Shown one piece after another: positions 8,383 through 17,433 of a stretch of DNA of 52,759 bases. The notes beneath the pieces are model-generated. The model did not search any database. It had not been told where the DNA came from and was given only the letters and a program-made list of their open reading frames with translations. Source of the stretch: Peribacter sp043814035. Lineage in GTDB: Bacteria; Patescibacteriota; Gracilibacteria; Peribacterales; Peribacteraceae. The stretch's first letter is position 1. Each line of letters begins with the position of its first letter. The stretch is from NCBI GenBank assembly GCA_043814035.1, contig JBDRKJ010000001.1, positions 1-52,759 on the forward strand. Direction: 5' to 3'. A program made the translations under genes and the position numbers.

Positions 8383-9561
8383 CTAACCTGTGACGACCGA
8401 AACGCAGTCCGCAATGCTCTTGGCTTTCTTGCGCAGATCCTCAATGGAACCTGTCTGCAGGTCATCGTAGGCTAGGGCAACGCCCATGCGCCTGTGCACG
8501 CGGGTGAAGGGCTTGCCGAAGATCCTCACGTCGCTCTTGGGGGTTTCCAGTGCCTTCTTAAGGCCTTCGTAGTCCTTGATCACCTTGCTCTCTGTCGTTG
8601 CGAGAATCACGGAGCTCACACCCATGCGTTCCTGCGTGATTCCCGGAATCGGCAGGCCGAGCACCGCACGCGCATGGAGCTCGAACTCCGAGAGATTCTG
8701 GGTCCCTGCCAGTGTCACCATTCCGGTGTCGTGCGGACGCGGAGAGAGCTCAGAGAAGTACACACCCTTCTCGTTCGAGAGAAAGAATTCCACACCCCAG
8801 ATCCCTGCCCCGGTGAGTGCTCTGGTCACGGCGTCAGCCATTTTCTGGGCCTCTGCGAGGTGTTCTGCACTGATAGCAGCCGGCTGCCAGCTTTCCATGT
8901 AGTCGCCACGCTCCTGTCGGTGACCGATGGGCGGGCAGAAGAGTGTCTTGCCATTCTTCTGCGTCACGGTGAGCAGCGTGATTTCGGTCTCGAAGCGGAT
9001 GAATTCCTCCACAATAACTTCCTGCGCACCTCCACGACCCTTCGTCACCGCGTACTCCCACGCCTTGTCGATGTCGCCTTCGGATTTAACGGTCGATTGC
9101 CCTTTACCTGAAGAAGACATGATCGGCTTCACGACGCAGGGAATACCGATCTCTTTCACGGCTGCCCGAAACTCCTCGGACGTGGTTGCGTACGCGTACT
9201 TCGCGGTCTTGAGTTTAAGTTCCTTGGCCGCGAGCTCCCGGATCGCCTTGCGGTTCATGGTGAAGTTCACGGCCCGTGCACTGGGCACCACGTGGACGCC
9301 GTTCTTCTCATGCTCGTAGAGGCGCTCGGTGCGGATCGCCTCGATCTCGGGGATGATGATATCGGGTTTGTGCTTTGCCACGATGCGATCGAGGGCGTCT
9401 CCGTCCAGCATACTGATCACTTCCCGCCCATCAGCTACTTGCATCGCCGGCGCATCATCGTAACTATCGACTGCAATGACACGCTGCCCGAGGCGCTTGA
9501 GGGAGATGACCAGTTCTTTTCCCAGTTCACCGGAGCCAAGCAGGAGGATGGTTTTCAACAT
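8383..9561 (-). CDS. purT: Formate-dependent phosphoribosylglycinamide formyltransferase (PurT)
   Basis: Catalyses the third step of de novo purine synthesis with formate and ATP instead of formyl-tetrahydrofolate. Starting at ATG 9561 (MLKTILLLGSGELGKELVIS) the protein has 392 residues, the same as E. coli PurT. The ATP-grasp features are present: the GSGELGKE loop at the N-terminus, VVKPIMSSSGKGQS (about 150-163), VEEFIRFETEITLL, and GVEFFLSNEKGVYFSELSPR with the Mg-binding Glu residues, followed by PHDTGMVTL. The upstream open frame to 9627 adds 22 unlikely residues and was left out. No other purine gene is in the window. Presence of purT suggests this lineage can make purines, unlike many reduced CPR genomes. 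Confidence 0.95.
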   Translation of the reverse strand: MLKTILLLGSGELGKELVISLKRLGQRVIAVDSYDDAPAMQVADGREVISMLDGDALDRIVAKHKPDIIIPEIEAIRTERLYEHEKNGVHVVPSARAVNFTMNRKAIRELAAKELKLKTAKYAYATTSEEFRAAVKEIGIPCVVKPIMSSSGKGQSTVKSEGDIDKAWEYAVTKGRGGAQEVIVEEFIRFETEITLLTVTQKNGKTLFCPPIGHRQERGDYMESWQPAAISAEHLAEAQKMADAVTRALTGAGIWGVEFFLSNEKGVYFSELSPRPHDTGMVTLAGTQNLSEFELHARAVLGLPIPGITQERMGVSSVILATTESKVIKDYEGLKKALETPKSDVRIFGKPFTRVHRRMGVALAYDDLQTGSIEDLRKKAKSIADCVSVVTG

Positions 9562-9705
9562 AGGATGCGGAGAAATGAGGCAAAATATGCAGAGAACGAC
9601 ATGCAAATAGCACCTTACACTGTGCATTTTACAAATTCAAAATTCCGGGAGCATGTCGATGGTTTGTGCCTCTCTCAGCACTTTCTTGCTCTCGCTATTC
9701 CCCAA

Positions 9706-10908
9706 TCACTTCTTGCATCCGATGTGCAAAAAGTCCCCTTCGCGCGTGGTGGTCACACGCGGGTCAAACGTTGTGGCGTGGCCGCTTTCTTCTTTCACGA
9801 TGCGCCGAAGCTCCGCAGTATTGCCGAGAGGGGGCAGACCGGCTTTCTGTCTTTCATCATCCATCCAAAGTAACAATCGGGCATCTGCAACATCACCCGG
9901 ATGTACGCCATCCAAAAACTCGCAATCCGAGGAGTCGAAGATCGCTGGGTTCGTCGCATCGAATACAGCGAGTCCAGCGGCGCCTAACTGCATCGGCACG
10001 TCCGTGAGAATGCCGTAGTGATCCTGTTCCTGATTAAGCGCATCGGCAACGGACTGTGCGAATGGAGGGAGGAGCACGATCACCTCAATGCCCTCTCTGC
10101 GCAGCTGCTCAACGAGATGCAAGAATCTCTGTATGTGTCGGGGATCCGCATGGGTTGCGTAGGTGTACCGATCCTGCCCCGTTCTGATCTGCTGAATCTC
10201 GCCGAAGGGCCCTCCTTCGGGCGCCTCTCCAGAATCTGGATACGGATCGATGAACAGGTACTGCGATCCATCGGGTGCGAAGCCGCTGCGACGCTTGAGG
10301 GCCTGAATACCAATGTTGCATGGTCCTTCGCGGGTAGGGTGGAGGATAGTGCCGACGTAATCACTAAGAGTTATTTTTCTTTCTTTGAGCCAGAGGAAAG
10401 GCTTGAAGAGGAAGTAACCCTCGAACTGGTGTAGGGGCTCCGCTCTGGGACGGTACGGAACGGGAGGGATGTAAGAGCTGTTGAACCACCAGAAGTCCAC
10501 GCCAAAAATCACGATCTTGGGTTTGTGCGGGCTTTGCAGAATTCCTTTTACGACATCCTGTCCTTCATTCAGGTTTGAGACAGTGTTACTGAGGTTGTAG
10601 AAGGGACGATTAAAGAATCGCTCACGAAACTGCATCATGCGTGACGATCCGATCGTCACGACGTCCGGCTTCTTCAGTGCCAATGCGTCGAGCTTGTAGC
10701 GGAACGTGTCTCCGTACAGGGCGGTGCCGTAGAGACAGAAGCTCTTGGGATCCTGTTGGAGGGCGAGGATCTGCGGGATCGGCATGAGCTCTCCTGCGTT
10801 TTGTAAGAAGAGATAGTTTAAACACAGGAGTACGAGGATCGGTGTGCTGAACAGAGCCACGAAGAACAGGTAGCGCCGCTCCTTAGAACTGGAAGTAGAT
10901 GAAGACAT
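9706..10908 (-). CDS. SGNH-hydrolase-like membrane-anchored protein, partner of MBOAT (copy 1)
   Basis: Probable partner of the adjacent O-acyltransferase, moving an acyl group to an extracellular glycan as AlgJ/AlgX/DltD-like proteins do. The 400-residue protein begins MSSSTSSSKERRYLFFVALF with one N-terminal membrane helix (about 13-35). TIGSSRMMQF supplies the GxSR-type nucleophile block and DGVHPGDVADARLLLWM the C-terminal Asp/His block, so catalytic residues look intact. ATG 10908 was chosen because it places the membrane helix right after the start; it overlaps the MBOAT stop by 26 bp, a sign of translational coupling. The open frame extends to 11007. Confidence 0.72.
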   Translation of the reverse strand: MSSSTSSSKERRYLFFVALFSTPILVLLCLNYLFLQNAGELMPIPQILALQQDPKSFCLYGTALYGDTFRYKLDALALKKPDVVTIGSSRMMQFRERFFNRPFYNLSNTVSNLNEGQDVVKGILQSPHKPKIVIFGVDFWWFNSSYIPPVPYRPRAEPLHQFEGYFLFKPFLWLKERKITLSDYVGTILHPTREGPCNIGIQALKRRSGFAPDGSQYLFIDPYPDSGEAPEGGPFGEIQQIRTGQDRYTYATHADPRHIQRFLHLVEQLRREGIEVIVLLPPFAQSVADALNQEQDHYGILTDVPMQLGAAGLAVFDATNPAIFDSSDCEFLDGVHPGDVADARLLLWMDDERQKAGLPPLGNTAELRRIVKEESGHATTFDPRVTTTREGDFLHIGCKK

Positions 10909-12370
10909 GCTCCTGAGCAAGGAAGAGAGTAGTGACAGCCGCCATGGCGATTGTCGTGAAAAAAAGTGCGTACAGAACATTCGGTTTCCAGAGGATTGCC
11001 GGAACAAACGGGTCTCGTTTATCTTCGGACTTGGGGTCGGGCAGAAGGTCTGTTACGAATGCCTGCGTGGTGGGAGCGAACCAGATGATGAACGAGAGTA
11101 TCGCCAGAAGTTGCAGGCACCGTTTCCAGGCGAAGGCAGTGGCGAGCAAGCTCGTCTCGGGTGAGAACGCGAGACCGCGCAATCCCATCATGCTCTGCAG
11201 GAGTGACAGGGCGGTAGAAAGATCCGCGGCGCGGAAGAATACCCATCCCACCGTGATCATCAGAAAGGTGAGTGGTACAGCGAACAGGCGCACCACCGAA
11301 GCCACGGGGCGAAGCCATCGGAATGCCGCTGCTTTCAGCCATACGCGATGTAGAGCCAGCCATCCTCCGTGCCAGGCGCCCCAAATAATGAAGGTCCATC
11401 CCGCGCCATGCCACACACCTGCGATCAGCATGGTGAGGAACAGGTTGAGCAGCGTGCGCGCCTCGCCGCGGCGACTCCCGCCCAAGGGAATGTACAAGTT
11501 TTCCATCAGAAACCGCGAGAGCGTGATATGCCAACGCCGCCAGAATTCGCGGATAGACCCCGATCGATACGGAGCATTGAAATTGAGCGGCAGGCGCACA
11601 CCCATCATCTGCGCGATGCCGATGGCTATGTCGGTGTAACCCGAGAAGTCGAAGTACAATTGAAACGAGTAGGCGATTGCCCCCATCCACGCATCGGCAA
11701 AGCCGAGAGATGTACCGGATGCCGTCGCATTGAAGATCAAATTCGCGTAGGCGCCCACAGAGTCGGCGAGTATGACTTTCTTAAAAAGACCGATGCTCAG
11801 CACCGTCAGCCCGACGGCGAGGTTCCGACTGATAATTTTTTTTGGAGGGTTCTTGAGTTGTGGCGAAAGATCCGCATGGTGTGCGATGGGGCCGGCAAGC
11901 AGGTTAGGAAAGAAAGTAACGAAGAGCAGGTAATGCAGTATGTTGCGTTCTTTCGTCGCACCTCTGTAGACATCAATAAGATAGGCGATTTGTGTGAACG
12001 TGAAGAACGAAATACCAAGTGGCAGGATGATCGCTATGGGCTGGAGAGGCGTCCCGAATGTTCTGAGTGTCTCGACGAGAAACCCCAGATACTTGAAGTA
12101 CCCGAGGAGCAACACGTTGCCCGCGATTCCCACGGCAAGTAGAGCCCTGTTGCGGTGTCGGATGAGCAGGAGCCCGCAAAAGTAGTTGAAGAATACCGAT
12201 CCCAGCAGCACAAGGAGGTAGATCGGTTTCCACCAGCTGTAGAAAACAAGCGAAGCGCTGATGAGGAAAAACATGGCCAAGCGCAGTCGGCCTGTTCTCT
12301 GTAACAGGAGAACGAGCAGCAATACGACTGGGAGAAAGCCAAACAGGAAAGCGGGTGAATCGAATGCCAT
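10883..12370 (-). CDS. MBOAT-family O-acyltransferase, AlgI/DltB type (copy 1)
   Basis: Polytopic membrane enzyme, 495 residues, predicted to pass acyl (often acetyl) groups across the membrane for glycan or wall modification. Family signatures are RRWHITLSRFLMENLYIPLG (about 285-304) and AGVWHGAGWTFIIWGAWHG (about 325-343), whose WHG histidine is the catalytic residue. QLYFDFSGYTDIAIGIAQMM is the further conserved MBOAT block. TACAAA ends 5 nt before the ATG. It is translated together with the SGNH-like gene downstream and lies after a second, divergent MBOAT/SGNH pair on the same strand; the two pairs may act on different sites. Confidence 0.92.
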   Translation of the reverse strand: MAFDSPAFLFGFLPVVLLLVLLLQRTGRLRLAMFFLISASLVFYSWWKPIYLLVLLGSVFFNYFCGLLLIRHRNRALLAVGIAGNVLLLGYFKYLGFLVETLRTFGTPLQPIAIILPLGISFFTFTQIAYLIDVYRGATKERNILHYLLFVTFFPNLLAGPIAHHADLSPQLKNPPKKIISRNLAVGLTVLSIGLFKKVILADSVGAYANLIFNATASGTSLGFADAWMGAIAYSFQLYFDFSGYTDIAIGIAQMMGVRLPLNFNAPYRSGSIREFWRRWHITLSRFLMENLYIPLGGSRRGEARTLLNLFLTMLIAGVWHGAGWTFIIWGAWHGGWLALHRVWLKAAAFRWLRPVASVVRLFAVPLTFLMITVGWVFFRAADLSTALSLLQSMMGLRGLAFSPETSLLATAFAWKRCLQLLAILSFIIWFAPTTQAFVTDLLPDPKSEDKRDPFVPAILWKPNVLYALFFTTIAMAAVTTLFLAQEHVFIYFQF

Positions 12371-12481
12371 GGGCGTTTGTACGCTGCTCGATCATCTCTC
12401 CTCCCTTCGTCGAAAACAAGTTTCCTTCGGGTAATAGGTGAAAAGTGACCACTCTTCCAGCCTTTACCGTGGGTAACAGAT

Positions 12482-13570
12482 TTACTTCTGCTTACTTACT
12501 GGATGCTCCTGAAGATATCTCGCGCGATCCTCGCGAACCTTCGCGAGGTGCTCCTCGATATTCTCTGGCGTGAGACGCACACCAAAATCTTCTGGGATCG
12601 CACATGGTTCTGTGCATGTGCCAAAAATACGATCCAGGATCATCTCTCCTGTTATTTCCTTGAAATGTGAAATATCCCAGAACCAACGCGTATTAGATAT
12701 ATTGCCACTGGCTGGCATCTCCTCAAGAGTGACCGTGTTATAACCAGAAAAATCCCATAGAGCGAATGTTTTTCCGCTCTTGCGTTCCTCCTCCTCAAAA
12801 AGAGTGACCAGATCACGCTTCCATTGTTCCAGCGTATCAAAGCCGAAGCGGGATACCTCACTTTCTTCTTTCGGGGCCCATAGGGGAGTAATAAAGAAAA
12901 ATGTCTCGATGTCGTGTGCGGCACTGAATTCGAGCATTTTTCTCAACTCATCCATCGGATGATCCTGTTTCTGTGGGATTCCATTTGTTGCAATCTTGAA
13001 TATCTTCTTGAAAGAGCTAATACGTTCATAGTAACGAACATGCTCTTCAAAGGAGACACGGAGAAACTCGAGCACTCCTTCCTGAATCGTATCCGCCGAG
13101 AAGAGCGCTCTTGCGATATCTGTCACGATACTCAAGTTGTAGCGGAATTGGTTAGTCGGTTCCGTAATATGGAGAAGGCGATCGGGATTGAATTGTGCGG
13201 GAATCTGCTGGTCGATATTTGAATAACTCATCTCCACTGTGACTTTTTTAAGAGGATGAACCGCTTGAGCATGCTCAAGATATTGACGTTCCTCGGTGTA
13301 GGTTGCTGCAGGCAACACGATCTTCATGACGCGCATTCCATCCCATCCATTGTGTGTTGAGGGGATGTTTGCATTCCGGGATGAACCCATCGACAATGCC
13401 TCCCCTTTCACTTTTCGTGTGACGAATGCGATGGAGATGCGCGGTTGTTTCCACCACCAAAAACTTCCCTCTCTTCGGCCAAAAATATAGATGGGGTCAA
13501 CGAACCACTGAAAAGCGACCACAATAACGAAGGGGAGGATCAGGCCGACGAAGAAGAACCCTTTTTTCAT
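12482..13570 (-). CDS. SGNH-hydrolase-like membrane-anchored protein, partner of MBOAT (copy 2)
   Basis: Second SGNH-like protein, 362 residues from MKKGFFFVGLILPFVIVVAF, where one membrane helix anchors it. The expected blocks are ALSMGSSRNANIP (about 60-72, GxSR nucleophile) and WDISHFKEITGEMILDRIF (about 290-308, DxxH). It shares little sequence with copy 1 outside these motifs, so the two pairs are old paralogues or separate acquisitions. Its ATG overlaps the stop of the upstream MBOAT gene by one base (TGATG), which fixes the start and implies coupled translation. The C-terminus is charged (EDRARYLQEHPVSKQK-like) and soluble. Confidence 0.72.
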   Translation of the reverse strand: MKKGFFFVGLILPFVIVVAFQWFVDPIYIFGRREGSFWWWKQPRISIAFVTRKVKGEALSMGSSRNANIPSTHNGWDGMRVMKIVLPAATYTEERQYLEHAQAVHPLKKVTVEMSYSNIDQQIPAQFNPDRLLHITEPTNQFRYNLSIVTDIARALFSADTIQEGVLEFLRVSFEEHVRYYERISSFKKIFKIATNGIPQKQDHPMDELRKMLEFSAAHDIETFFFITPLWAPKEESEVSRFGFDTLEQWKRDLVTLFEEEERKSGKTFALWDFSGYNTVTLEEMPASGNISNTRWFWDISHFKEITGEMILDRIFGTCTEPCAIPEDFGVRLTPENIEEHLAKVREDRARYLQEHPVSKQK

Positions 13571-15075
13571 CAGAAGTTTCCGTAAATAAAAGCGGCTCCC
13601 TGTGACATAAAGGCCATTGCACTCACCGCAAGACAACCGATGATGAGGCCGCGCCCGAAGAGACGCAACGAAGCAAATCGTTTGACTGGAGCGATGCTCG
13701 TGTTGGGGGGTTGTGTATTGGCTTGTGGGGGAGTGGCTTCTGACTCAGGCTCAGGATTGCCCGCGTATCCCAGCCACTGTTGTGTTGTGGGCAGGAACCA
13801 GACGATGATCAGCGGGACGATGAGTGTGATTGCTGCAGGAAGGAATTCAGAGGCGGTAGGATATCGCAGAGGCATGCTGAACATGACGCGCAGCATTTTG
13901 AGCGCGGAAGAGAGGCTTTCTGCACGGAAGAACACCCACAAGGCGGTGACAGTGACAAAGGTAAGTGCTCGTCCGAGAAAGCGTCCCGCACTACCACCCA
14001 TATTCTCCGTTCCCCCCAGTTTTTTACGGAGCGTCACCCATGCACTGTGGATGCACAGACAGAGGCCGTGTAGACCTCCCCAAATTGCAAATGTCAGCCC
14101 GGATCCGTGCCACATTCCCACCAGAACCATAACGATGAAGAGGTTGATGAGCTTTCGGACGAAACCATGGCGATTTCCTCCAAGGGGGATGTACAGGTAA
14201 TCGCGAAAGAATGATGCGAGAGAGATGTGCCACTTGCGCCAAAAATCCGAAATATTCACGGCAGTGTAGGGGCTCTGGAAGTTGAGAGGAAGGGCGATGC
14301 CGAACAGTAAGGCAATGCCAATCGCCATGTCGGTGTATCCCGAAAAATCGAAGTAGAGCTGCAGGCCGTAGGCGGTAGATCCGAACCATGCTCTGTAGAA
14401 GGTCGGTGCGGATTGTAAGGCTGATGTAAACACAGGTGTCACGACTCGTGCGAGTTGGTCGGCGATGACTATTTTTTTAAACAGTCCGATGATGAGGAAT
14501 GAGAGCCCCTGGAGGAAGCCACTTCCAATCCGTATTCGCAGATTCTCCGGAGAGAGCTGCGGAAGAATTGCAGAAGCGCGGGCTATGGGACCGGCAACTA
14601 ACTTGGGGAAAAAGAGAACGTACGTGCAGTAGCGCAACAGATTCGGTTGAACAATGCTTCCATTGGCGAGCTCGATTAAATAGGAGATTTGAGAGAAGGT
14701 GAAAAAGGAAATTGCGAAAGGCAGTATCAGTGTCGCTGCTGATGCTGGCAGTACTTCTGCGGGAAGGAGCGAGGCGTATTTGTAAAACGCGAGAAGCAAG
14801 ACGTTGCCGGTAATGCCCACTGCGAGGAGAAATTTTGCTCTTATGGGGTGGCTTTCTGTGCAATTCAGATCGAGAAAGAATCCACATGCATAGTTCCACA
14901 CGAGTGACCCAATGAGGATGGGCAGAGCACTCACATCTTGAAACACAAAGAACGAGACAGAGGCAATGATGAGTACAATCAATGCACTTGTGCCATGGAG
15001 ACGTTTTGCAATGGTAAACACCAAGAGCGTCAGTGGCAGAAACCCGAAGAGGAAGCCAAAAGAATGCAGAGGCAT
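13570..15075 (-). CDS. MBOAT-family O-acyltransferase, AlgI/DltB type (copy 2)
   Basis: Polytopic acyltransferase of 501 residues with the same blocks as copy 1: LYFDFSGYTDMAIGIALLFG, FWRKWHISLASFFRDYLYIP and VGMWHGSGLTFAIWGGLHG, the last carrying the catalytic His. A Pro/Thr/Asn-rich cytoplasmic or periplasmic loop (ATPPQANTQPPNTS) precedes the final helix. It heads the four-gene acylation cluster. An extended -10 (TGGTAAAAT) lies 6 nt before the ATG, so the cluster may be transcribed as a leaderless mRNA. Confidence 0.92.
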   Translation of the reverse strand: MPLHSFGFLFGFLPLTLLVFTIAKRLHGTSALIVLIIASVSFFVFQDVSALPILIGSLVWNYACGFFLDLNCTESHPIRAKFLLAVGITGNVLLLAFYKYASLLPAEVLPASAATLILPFAISFFTFSQISYLIELANGSIVQPNLLRYCTYVLFFPKLVAGPIARASAILPQLSPENLRIRIGSGFLQGLSFLIIGLFKKIVIADQLARVVTPVFTSALQSAPTFYRAWFGSTAYGLQLYFDFSGYTDMAIGIALLFGIALPLNFQSPYTAVNISDFWRKWHISLASFFRDYLYIPLGGNRHGFVRKLINLFIVMVLVGMWHGSGLTFAIWGGLHGLCLCIHSAWVTLRKKLGGTENMGGSAGRFLGRALTFVTVTALWVFFRAESLSSALKMLRVMFSMPLRYPTASEFLPAAITLIVPLIIVWFLPTTQQWLGYAGNPEPESEATPPQANTQPPNTSIAPVKRFASLRLFGRGLIIGCLAVSAMAFMSQGAAFIYGNF

Positions 15076-15081
15076 CTCACT

Positions 15082-15090
15082 ATTTTACCA
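15082..15090 (-). promoter_or_regulatory. Extended -10 element before the MBOAT copy 2 gene
   Basis: Minus-strand TGG-TAAAAT ends 6 nt before ATG 15075. The TGn extension and hexamer match an extended -10 promoter; no good -35 is seen. The predicted transcription start would coincide with the start codon. Confidence 0.4.
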
Positions 15091-15118
15091 TATTTTACTA
15101 AGCATTTCTATGCCGCGA

Positions 15119-16612
15119 TTAGCTGCTTAATTGCGGCTTCTTCGTATGCCACTCCGTTGCTTTTTCGTAGGCGTTGCCTGCCTGCAAGATCGCCTCTTCG
15201 CCCCACTGTGGACCCAGAATCTGCATGCCAATGGGAAGATTGTCTTTCGAGAATCCACACGGCAACGAGAGGCCAGGAATGCCGGCAAGATTGATGGTTA
15301 CCGTGAAGATATCCTCGAGGTACATTGCGAGAGGGTCATTGGTGTGTGCACCAATAGTGAAGGCGGGTGTCGGAGCCACGGGTGTGAGCAGGCAATCAAC
15401 CTTTTTGAAAGCCTCTTCGAAGTCACGCTTAATCAAGGTGCGCACTTTCTGTGCCTGACGGTAGTACGCGTCGTAGTACCCTGCTGAGAGCGCATAGGTA
15501 CCGATCATGATGCGACGCTTCACTTCGTCACCAAATCCACTGCTCCGCACGCGCTCGTAGTACTCGATGAGAGTATCGCGTTCGGGCACCGTATGACCGA
15601 AGCGAATACCGTCGTAGCGCGCCATATTCGAGCTCACTTCGGATGGCACCAATACGTAGTAGGTTGCGATGGCGTAGGGAGAGTGCGGCAGGCTCACATC
15701 CACTATTTTTGCACCCAGCGAGGTGAACATCTTGGCGGCCTCGCGCACGGCCGTCTCCACCTGCGGATCCATTCCCTCGATGAAGTACTCTTTGGGCAAA
15801 CCGATTTTCATCCCTTTCACGCCTTTCTGTAGCACCTGCGTGTAGTCGGGAACGGGCATATCACCCGTCGTCGCATCGAGAGGATCTTTACCGGCAATGG
15901 CTCCGAGCACGATGGCCGCGTCTTCCACAGTCTTCACAAGTGTGCCAATCGAATCGAGCGAGCTGGCCATGCTCAAGACCCCGTAGCGACTCGTACGGCC
16001 ATAGGTGACTTTCAGCCCTACACATCCGCAAAAAGCCGCAGGCTGGCGGATCGATCCTCCTGTATCGGTACCGATGGCGAACAAACACTCATCCGCGGCA
16101 ACGGCCGCCGCCGATCCACCAGAGGATCCTCCGGGAACCCGCGTCTGATCCCATGGGTTCTTCGTCACGCCGTAGCAGCTCGTCTCGGTCGAGGCACCCA
16201 TGGTGAACTCATCCGTATTTGTTTTACCCAAACTGAGGGCGTTCTTCTCTTTGAGTCGCTTGGTCGTGGTGGAATCGAAAGGTGGAACGAAATCCTTACT
16301 TGCCCCGCGAAGCCCAGAGGGCGTAGTGGGGTTGCGCAGGATGTTACTGCAGGCGGTGGTGGGAACTCCCTCCTCACAGAAGACGTCTTTGGCCAGGTAG
16401 GGGATGCCGACAAGTGGGTGATCGAACGCCCCTTTCTTATCGATTTTTTTGGCTTCGTCTAGGGCTCGATCGAAATTGCGGTGCACCACTGCGTTGAGAG
16501 ATTTATCGACAGATTCAATGCGTTCGATGCATGCGCGGGCGAGATCCACGGCCGAGAGTTTCTTACTCTTCAGTCGTTCGTGTGCCTGTGCAATGGTGAG
16601 GGAGGATGTCAT
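15119..16612 (-). CDS. gatA: Asp-tRNA(Asn)/Glu-tRNA(Gln) amidotransferase subunit A
   Basis: Glutaminase subunit of GatCAB, which converts misacylated Glu-tRNA(Gln) or Asp-tRNA(Asn) to the correct amidated tRNA. The 497-residue protein has the amidase-signature triad: Lys75 in YLAKDVF, cis-Ser163 in GGSSGGSAAA and nucleophile Ser187 in GTDTGGSIRQ. The length is normal. ATG 16612 follows the gatC stop without a gap, so the genes are cotranscribed. gatB, which binds the tRNA, is not in the window and must be elsewhere. Confidence 0.96.
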   Translation of the reverse strand: MTSSLTIAQAHERLKSKKLSAVDLARACIERIESVDKSLNAVVHRNFDRALDEAKKIDKKGAFDHPLVGIPYLAKDVFCEEGVPTTACSNILRNPTTPSGLRGASKDFVPPFDSTTTKRLKEKNALSLGKTNTDEFTMGASTETSCYGVTKNPWDQTRVPGGSSGGSAAAVAADECLFAIGTDTGGSIRQPAAFCGCVGLKVTYGRTSRYGVLSMASSLDSIGTLVKTVEDAAIVLGAIAGKDPLDATTGDMPVPDYTQVLQKGVKGMKIGLPKEYFIEGMDPQVETAVREAAKMFTSLGAKIVDVSLPHSPYAIATYYVLVPSEVSSNMARYDGIRFGHTVPERDTLIEYYERVRSSGFGDEVKRRIMIGTYALSAGYYDAYYRQAQKVRTLIKRDFEEAFKKVDCLLTPVAPTPAFTIGAHTNDPLAMYLEDIFTVTINLAGIPGLSLPCGFSKDNLPIGMQILGPQWGEEAILQAGNAYEKATEWHTKKPQLSS

Positions 16613-16903
16613 CTAAAGAGCGGAGGGGGTTTCGATCTGCTGATCGACAATGGGCAGAGGGCTCACATTCAGAAGTGCCTCGGTTGTCGTGGGGCACTCG
16701 GTAATAGCGTCTGTGCGGGTGATGTTGTGTAAGCCGGTGACTTGCGCAGTCGCCTCTACATTCTTCGTGTCCACTTCTTTGAGTTTTTCAATGTAGTCGA
16801 GAATCGCCGTGAGTTCACGACTGAATTTTGTTACCTCTTTCTCAGACAGCGTGAGCCGCGCGAGCTTGGCAATGTGCCGGACTTGGTCAGGAGAAAGCGA
16901 CAT
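16613..16903 (-). CDS. gatC: Asp-tRNA(Asn)/Glu-tRNA(Gln) amidotransferase subunit C
   Basis: Small subunit (96 residues) that wraps and stabilises the GatA/GatB pair. It begins MSLSPDQVRHIAKLARLTLS, the typical helix opening of GatC, and ends with a degenerate Pro-rich tail. It is immediately upstream of gatA. A TATACT hexamer (16917-16912) lies 8 nt before the ATG and there is no SD. Divergent from rnpA, with a 113-bp intergenic region between the start codons. Confidence 0.94.
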   Translation of the reverse strand: MSLSPDQVRHIAKLARLTLSEKEVTKFSRELTAILDYIEKLKEVDTKNVEATAQVTGLHNITRTDAITECPTTTEALLNVSPLPIVDQQIETPSAL

Positions 16904-16911
16904 AGGAACGC

Positions 16912-16917
16912 AGTATA
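16912..16917 (-). promoter_or_regulatory. -10 element before gatC
   Basis: Minus-strand TATACT, preceded by TG, ends 8 nt before the gatC ATG. It fits the window-wide pattern of a -10 hexamer next to the start codon. No -35 with a good match was found. Confidence 0.4.
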
Positions 16918-17000
16918 CAGGGATCAGTATTCAGGAATCGGAGGTTTCAGAAAAGCCAAAACGATGTTAGACATCTCTGTTCCCTCCATCCTGCATGTTG

Positions 17001-17006
17001 CATACT
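17001..17006 (+). promoter_or_regulatory. -10 element before rnpA
   Basis: CATACT, preceded by TTG, ends 10 nt before ATG 17017. It is the plus-strand counterpart of the gatC element in the same divergent spacer. Confidence 0.35.
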
Positions 17007-17016
17007 GCTTGTTGTC

Positions 17017-17433
17017 ATGAAGCTTCTCCATCTCTGCGGGCGCAAGACCAACCAGCGTGTGCTTACCAAAGGCACGCTGTGGCGAGGCAAAACCATGAAT
17101 GTGCGATGGATGCCGGGCGTTCCACAGAGTACGCGGCTCCGTCTCAAGGAGCGTTCTCCGCAGGGGCTCTACATTGGGACATTCGCCCCTCTGTCTCTCA
17201 GTAAGCGTGCAGTAGACCGCAACCGCATGCGTCGTCGCTGCCGTGAGGCCATGCGCATCACTATGCAGAAAGAAACGGCATTTCCGGCCTTTCAATTGTT
17301 AGTCTCACCGCGTTCCTCTAGTCTCTCTTGCGACTTTCAAGCGGTCCTTGCCGATGTCCGCTCCTTCTTCACTCTTCTTCGCTCATGCCCCAAGCCACCC
17401 GCAAACGCAGCGCCCTCGTCGAGTTTGCGCTGA
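17017..17433 (+). CDS. rnpA: Ribonuclease P protein component
   Basis: Protein cofactor of RNase P, which trims the 5' leader of pre-tRNA. The 138-residue protein has the family signature KRAVDRNRMRRRCREAMR (about 64-81; the RNR box that contacts P RNA) after the central beta strands (STRLRLKERSPQG). The C-terminal quarter is unusual, Ser/Pro/Ala-rich, and encoded in the region that overlaps yidC by 49 bp in another frame. The rnpA-yidC order is the ancestral one, but rpmH, normally just upstream, is missing here; gatC-gatA stands in its place on the other strand. Confidence 0.9.
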   Translation: MKLLHLCGRKTNQRVLTKGTLWRGKTMNVRWMPGVPQSTRLRLKERSPQGLYIGTFAPLSLSKRAVDRNRMRRRCREAMRITMQKETAFPAFQLLVSPRSSSLSCDFQAVLADVRSFFTLLRSCPKPPANAAPSSSLR

